NCBI RefSeq assembly: GCF_029931775.1
Contig: NC_079312.1
Location: forward strand, 7,509,821-7,573,820
DNA length: 64,000 bases
Origin: Euleptes europaea
Taxonomy: Eukaryota > Chordata > Lepidosauria > Squamata > Sphaerodactylidae
Direction: 5' to 3'
Part shown: positions 58,262-64,000 of the stretch, in pieces
How positions within the stretch are numbered: position 1 is the first letter of the stretch
How the letters are laid out: each line of letters begins with the position of its first letter
Made by a program: the position numbers and the translations under genes
The notes under the pieces: generated by a model
What the model saw: the letters and a program-made list of their open reading frames with translations, nothing else
Database searches by the model: none
Told to the model about the DNA's origin: nothing

Positions 58262-59690
58262 GGATACGGTCATCCCTGGATACAAACTCTATAGAAAGGA
58301 CAGGGAAGGGCGTATTGGGAGGGGGGTGTTGCTATGTACATGGAGGAGGGCATAGTGTATAATAAACTAGAAACCATAAAAAGGGCAGACTTGTCTACAG
58401 AATCCTTGTGGGTGACGATTCCGGGCCCCAAAGGTAATTTAGTACTGGGGACATTCTGTTGGCCCCCGAACCAAAAGGCTCAAGGTGATCTGGAGATGGA
58501 AAATGAAATCGGGAAGCATCGGGTGATGAAGAATGTATGCTCCAGTCAAGCCAAAGGAATAAAATTTCTAGACATCCTCAATGATTGTGCCCTCAAAAAG
58601 TGTATCGTGGACCCAGCCAGAGGGGAGGCGATCCTGGACTTAATACTCTGTGGTGCTGCCAGCGACTTGGTGCAGGATGTGGATGTAGTTGAGCCATTTG
58701 GCATTAGTGACTACACTGGCATCAAATTTAATTTATATGTATGTGGGAAAGTGCCTTGGAAATCTCACACAATTACCTTTGATTTTCAGAGAGGGAAATG
58801 ATAAACCTGGTAAAAAAAAGAAATGGAAAAGAGCAGTTAGGAGGGTTAAATTTCTGGAAAAGGTTTGGGGGTAGATTGTATACCGCAGGTCAGAAAAGGT
58901 GGTATTAAGTCCCAAGTGGTTATCACCATGACTAATGGGTAAGGTGAAGGAAGGTATTGCAGGGGGGTGGGAGCTTCCTTCAGAAACTGGAAGGCTTGCC
59001 CAACTGAGACAAACAAAAGTAAACGCAAACTTGCACAACGGAAATGCAAGCAAACAGAATTTTTTGATCGTGTCAGTAAGCATGTGGACAGGATTGAGCC
59101 TGTGGACATGGTGTATTTGGATTTCCAAAAGGCTTTTGACGAAGTCCGTCACCAAAGACTGCTAAGCAGACTTCATAGTCATGGTGGATTGAGAGCTGAC
59201 TGAAAAATAGGAAGCAGAGAGTAGGAATCAATGGTCAGTTCTCACAAAGGAGGGATGTGAGCAGTGAGGTCCCTCAGGGGTCTATGGTGGGACCGGTGCT
59301 TTTCAACCTGTTTATCAATGACCTGGAGTTGGGAGTGAACAGCAAGGTGGCCAAGTTTGCAGATGACATGAAATTATTTAGAGTGGTGAAAACAAAATCG
59401 GACTGTCAGGAGCTCCAAAAGGATCTCTTCAAACTGGAGGAATTAAAACGGCAAATGAGATTCAATGTGAGCAAGTGTTAAGTGGTGCATATTGGGGCAA
59501 AAATTCCCAACTCCAAATATACACTGATGGGATCTGTGCTGGCAGCAACAGACCAAGAAAGGGATCTTGGGATGGTAGTGGATCACTTGATGAAGATGTC
59601 AACCAGTGTGTGGCTGCTGTGAAAAAGGCAAATTCCATGCTGTCCATAATTAAGGAATAGAGAATAAAACTTATAAAAGGAACTATTTCT
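58262..59690 (+). repeat. CR1 LINE fragments (duplicate of 29983-32050)
   Basis: Encodes GNLVLGTFCWPPNQKAQGDL, VDMVYLDFQKAFDEVRHQRL and SSEVPQGSMVGPVLFNLFIN. It lacks about 450 bp of the middle found at 30840-31480 and continues past the point where BovB interrupts the first copy (tgtggctgctgtgaaaaagg at 59608). Confidence 0.85.
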
Positions 59691-59696
59691 TCACAC

Positions 59697-60960
59697 AACT
59701 GGTTATTATGATAGTTCTCCTTGTCTCTACGTGCGAGTTGTTGGAATGCTGCATGTAGACTTTAGATTTTGTTTCTGTCCCCTTTTACTTTTGCTTCTCT
59801 TCTAGCTTTAGCAATTTTAAGAGTGTCTTCAGTCATCCATCAAGACTTTTCATTTTGTTTGGCTACAGGAGTACTCGTTGCTCAATCTTCCTTGATAATA
59901 TCTCCCATTTCAACCCAAAGTTCTTCTGGTTCACATTCACTCGAACTTAGTAAGGCAAATCTGTTCTTTATGTGGTCTTTAAACTGTTCAGGAATGTTGT
60001 AGTTTGACAGTATGAACGTTCTGGTGTGTTTTCCCCCCAGCTTTATTCTGATTTTCAATATTAACTGTTCATGGTCAGTACCACAGTTGACTCCTGGTGT
60101 TGTTTTAGCAGAGAGAATAGAGCTTCTCCATCTTCTTCTTCCAATTGTGGAATCTATTTGATTTCTATATTGGGTATCTGGTGATGTCCACATACACAGT
60201 TGCCTGTTTGGTTACCTAAAACATGTGTTCACAGATAACGAATTGCTGTCTTGATAGAATTCTATGAGTCGCTCTCCTACTTCATGTTGTGCTCCTAGCC
60301 CAAATCTACCAACAATATTTGATTCTGCTTTGTTTCCTCCTTTTGCATTCCGATCACCTATGATCATCAGCACATCTTGTTTAGGCGTGAGATCAATTTC
60401 TTCCTCATCAGCATAAAAGCTTTCAATTTCTTTCTCATCAGTATTTGTAGCTGGGGCATACACTTGAATAAAGGTGATAGGCTTTTCCCGAAGTCTGATG
60501 GATGCTATTGGGCTACATCTCGCGTCACTATTAAAGCAACTCTGTTTCTTCTGTTTTTGTCATTCCCTGAGTAAAACACTTTGTAGTTTTGTGACTGAAA
60601 ATGTCCTAATCCAGTCCACTTTAGTTCACTCACTCTCAGAATTGAAATATTTAAACGTTCCATTTCTCGTTTTACGATTTCAAGCTTCCCTTGATTCATG
60701 CTTCTCACATTCCACGTTCCTATCGTCTACATCAAGTAGCTTTCGGCTTTAGTCCAGCTGCATCATTAAGAATAGCGCTATTCGGACTTCTCCACTCTTC
60801 CCCTGTAGCTGATTGAGTGCCATCTGACCTGGGGGTTCCCTCTTCCAGTACTACATCTTTTTTTCATTTTGGATTGTCTCATCATAGGATTTTCGAGGTA
60901 AGTGTTGGTCAGAAGCGGTTTACTATTGCCTTCTGTGCAGTACTAACCAGGGTGAGCTGA
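59697..60960 (-). repeat. BovB endonuclease region, uninterrupted
   Basis: The minus strand encodes EKDVLMIIGDRNAKGGNKAE-like, KWTGLGHFQSQNYKVFYSGN and MRSMNQGKLEIVKREMERLN segments. It is the uninterrupted counterpart of 36425-36983 plus 38306-39000 and shows the state before the Penelope-like insertion. Confidence 0.85.
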
Positions 60961-61109
60961 AGCGGCACTGCCGTTGTGGCACTCTACCCCATTGGCTCTG
61001 ATAGCTCAGCGATGTTCTTAACCCCCCTCCTGGCCTGTGTTTTGTTTCTCCTTTGTGGGAACTTAAAGTGGCTTATCTTGTTCTCTTCCACTCCATTTCA
61101 CCATCACAA

Positions 61110-61490
61110 CATTCAAGTACTTGAACGGCTGTCATATAGAGGAGGGTGCCGAGTTGTTTTCTGTTGCTCCAGAAGGTCAGACCAGAACCAATGGGTTGAA
61201 ATTAAATCAAAAGAGTTTCCAACAGTTAGAGTGGTACCTCAGTGGAACAGGCTTCCTCGGGAGGTGGTAAGCTCTCCTTCCATAGAGGTTTTTAAGAAGA
61301 GGTTAGATGGCCATCTGTCAGCAGTGCTAATTCTGTGACCTTAGGCAGATGATGAGAGGGAGGGCATCTTGACCATCTTCTGGTCACTAGGGGTGTGTGG
61401 GGGGGAGGTAGTTGTGAATTTCCTGCATTGTGTAGGGGGTTGGACTTGATGACCCTGGTGGTCCCTTCCAACTCTATGATTCTATGATGT
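61110..61490 (+). repeat. CR1 LINE 3' end
   Basis: CR1 C-terminal text (cttgaacggctgtcatatag, ggtggtaagctctccttcca) ends in ggttggacttgatgaccctg and attctatgatg. Confidence 0.75.
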
Positions 61491-61549
61491 TTCTGGCACT
61501 TCATTCTCACCATCATCCTGAAGCTTGGGGCCAATATTGACCCTCATAG

Positions 61550-62335
61550 TGTTTCATAGAACCACAGAGTTGGAAGGGGCCATACACACCATCTAGTCAA
61601 CCCCCTGCTCGGCCTACATCAGCCTAGAGCATCCCTGACAAGTGTTTGTCCAGCCACTGAGGGGGAGCTCACCACTTCCCTAGGCAGCCTGACCAATGTG
61701 GTGTACAGCGAGACTATGACATCTCACAGGTTGGATGTTATGCCTCTGTTGATACACCCCATGACCATGTTAGCCTTTTTTGCTGCTGCGTCACACTGGT
61801 GGCTCATATTGAGTTTACAGTCCATCCATACCGCAAGATCTTGTTCACGCACTCTGCTACCCAGAAGTGTAACCTCCATTCAGTATGCATGCTTCTCATC
61901 TTTGTTACCCAAATGTAGAACTCTGCATGTATCCTTGTTGAATTGCATCTTGCTCTGATCTGCCCACTTTTCCAATGTGTTCAGATCTTGCTGAATTCTG
62001 TCTCTATCTTCCGGGGTATTTGCTGCTTCTCCCAATTTGGTGTCATCTGCAGATTGAATGAGTAGTCTCTCCACCACCTCATCCAGATCATTTCTAAAAA
62101 TATTGAAAAGTACCAGGCCCAGAACTGAGCCCTGTGGCACCGCACTGGACATCTCCCTCCAATCAGATGAAATATCATTGACAATGAAATGTCATTGACA
62201 ATGTCAGTGAAATGTCCTTGACGTTTCATCTGATTGGAGGGAGGTGTCCAGTTGACTACTCTTTGGGTGCAGCTGTCCAACTAGTTCCCTATCGACCTAA
62301 CGATCCTAGAGTCCATTCTGCAACCCTCTTTACTT
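61550..62335 (-). repeat. CR1 LINE, RT C-terminus and 3' UTR (duplicate, without hAT)
   Basis: The minus strand encodes [35 protein letters not shown] and [14 protein letters not shown]. The hAT target gcctagag is single here (near 61622). A 17-bp inverted repeat lies at 62156-62172 and 62224-62240. Confidence 0.82.
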
Positions 62336-62846
62336 CTTTCCTTTACTTCCTCTCCTTCTTTACTGCCTACCGGCCAGCCTATCTTTAAATGCCCTCATGT
62401 TCGGCTATATTTATTATTTATTTATTTCAGACTTTGCCTTCCTCCCCCATAGGGGCCTAAAACAACTTACCCTCTGGTTCTGTCTCCTTCCCCTGCTTAT
62501 GACAGAAACCATGACTGGAAGGCTGGCAGTACTGTATTGTTTCTTAGCAATGGACACTGAGTACATTTTTTAAAATTTCAGATTTTTCTGCAAACCCAGG
62601 TCATTTTCAAGGTTTTAAGAATTATCTGTCTTATCTGTCCATGGCTCCAGCCTCCAGTTTGAAGACTGTTCATATTTTTTCCTTTTCTTTAAACAAAAAA
62701 ATATATATTTTAAAACACACTTTTAAAAAAAGAGCATTTTCCCCCGTTCTGTCACTTCGTGCTTCCTACATGAACACAATAGAACTGTACCTGCTAACTG
62801 GTATTTCTTATCTTTTCATTCTTCAATTTCTGTCTCTCTTTTGCAG

Positions 62847-64000
62847 TTCCAGATGTGCGGGAGATGGTGAGGGAAAAGGAATCAGCAAGGACGGTTGTGG
62901 AAAAAAATGAAGATAAATGCTTGGAATGTGGAAAGTGCATGTCTTGCAATGGCAGCCTAACGATTCATCAAAGGGTTCACTCAGGAGAAAAACCATATAA
63001 ATGCCTGGAGTGTGGAAAGTCCTTCTCTCAGAATGGCAACTTAATTAAGCATCAAAAGGTTCACACAGGGGAAAAGCCATATAAATGCCTGGAGTGTGGA
63101 AAGTGCTTCTCTCAGAATTCCCACCTAACTACACATCAAAGGGTTCACACAGGTGAGAAGCCATATAAATGCAAGGAGTGTGGAAAGTGCTTCTCTTGCA
63201 ATCGCAGCCTAACTACACATCAAAGGATTCACACAAGGGAGAAGCCATATGAATGCATGGAGTGTGGAAAGTGCTTCTCTCAGAATGGTTACGTAACGAT
63301 ACATCAAAGGCTTCACACAGGGGGAAAGCCATATAAATGCCTGGAGTGTGGAAAGTGCTTTTCTTGGAATAGTGACCTAACTAAACATCAAAGACATCAC
63401 ACAGGGGAGAAGCCATATGAATGCTTCGAATGTGGAAAGCGCTTCTCTCTAAATGGCCTCCTGACTGAACATCAAAGTGTTCACTCAGGGGAGAAGCCAT
63501 ATAAATGCCTGGAGTGTGGAAAGGGCTTCTCTAAAAATGGCCATCTAACTCAACACCAAAGGCTTCACACAGGGGAGAAGCCATATGAATGCCTGGAGTG
63601 TGGAAAGTGCTTCTCTCAAAATGGCCATCTAACTCGACATCAAAGGGTTCACACAGGGGAGAAGCCATATGAATGCCTGGAGTGTGGAATGTGCTTCTCT
63701 TGCAATAGCAGCCTAACTAAACATCAAAGGGTTCACACAGGGGAGAAACCATATAAATGCTTGGAGTGTGGAAAGTGCTTCTCTGTGAGTGGCAGCCTAA
63801 CTAGACATCAAAAGGTTCACACAGGGGAGAAGCCATATAAATGCCTGGAGTGTGGAAAGTGCTTCCCTTACAATAGGAGCCTAATTTCACATCAAAGGTT
63901 TCACACAGGGGAAAAGCCATATAAATGCCTAAAGTGTGGAAAGTGCTTCTCTCAGAATTCCCACCTAACTTCCCATCAAAGGGTTCACACAGGCAAGAAG
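62847..64000 (+). CDS. Zinc-finger gene 3, finger exon, incomplete at window end (13 fingers seen)
   Basis: The acceptor (ctctcttttgcag) gives the same phase-1 junction as 41674. The lead [20 protein letters not shown] differs from gene 2 by one residue. The frame stays open for 384 full codons to the last base, with 13 C2H2 fingers, all with four zinc ligands; the last is cut after its TGKK linker. Finger order and recognition helices differ from gene 2 (for example [24 protein letters not shown]), so the arrays have diverged in specificity while the lead stayed nearly constant. The extra Cys (CGKCFS) recurs. The stop codon and any further fingers lie beyond the window. Confidence 0.92.

Overview
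This is vertebrate nuclear DNA, most likely from a squamate reptile (a lizard, perhaps a gecko, or a snake; the species cannot be read from the window). The evidence is the repeat mix: RTE-BovB LINEs, CR1 LINEs ending in ATTCTATGA, L1 3' ends, Penelope-like elements with GIY-YIG sequence, 5S-rRNA-derived SINEs with a BovB-like tail, tRNA-derived SINEs and several non-autonomous hAT elements. The host genes are spliced KRAB/C2H2 zinc-finger (KZFP) genes, all on the + strand. Nothing prokaryotic is present.

Layout. (1) 1-9.7 kb: gene 1, with a start exon (MDPAQ, 1127-1209), a degenerate KRAB-A exon (4952-5072) and one 20-finger exon (7263-9160). The phases agree and give a 677-residue protein. 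(2) 9.7-17.8 kb: no gene; CR1, BovB and SINE copies, and a solo LTR (14362-16095) carrying an L1 and a hAT insertion. (3) 17.8-43.4 kb: gene 2. Two promoter/start-exon/KRAB cassettes (A: 17972-18010 and 19839-19968; B: 24831-24911 and 27278-27407) lie before a single 20-finger exon (41674-43421). (4) 43.4-48.3 kb: CR1 and a spacer I cannot classify. (5) 48.3-64.0 kb: gene 3, a tandem duplicate of region 3, again with cassette A (48499-48537, 50817-50946), cassette B (54434-54514, 55480-55609) and a finger exon (62847 onward) cut by the window end after 13 fingers.

How it fits together. Each KRAB exon is 130 nt, enters in phase 0 and leaves in phase 1. A transcript can therefore carry KRAB-A or KRAB-B but not both in frame, and each cassette joins in frame to the shared finger exon. 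All four start exons have a ZNF143/THAP11-like promoter motif about 80-90 bp before the ATG. Between the duplicates the KRAB-A exon differs only synonymously (4 of 4 differences) and KRAB-B mostly non-synonymously (4 of 6), which suggests cassette A is better constrained. The duplicates differ in size mainly because region 3 gained an L1, a full-length BovB, a Penelope-like element and hAT elements. Several of these have target duplications, or an empty site in the other copy, so the order of events can be read.

All calls are by eye. Repeat edges are approximate unless a target-site duplication is given.
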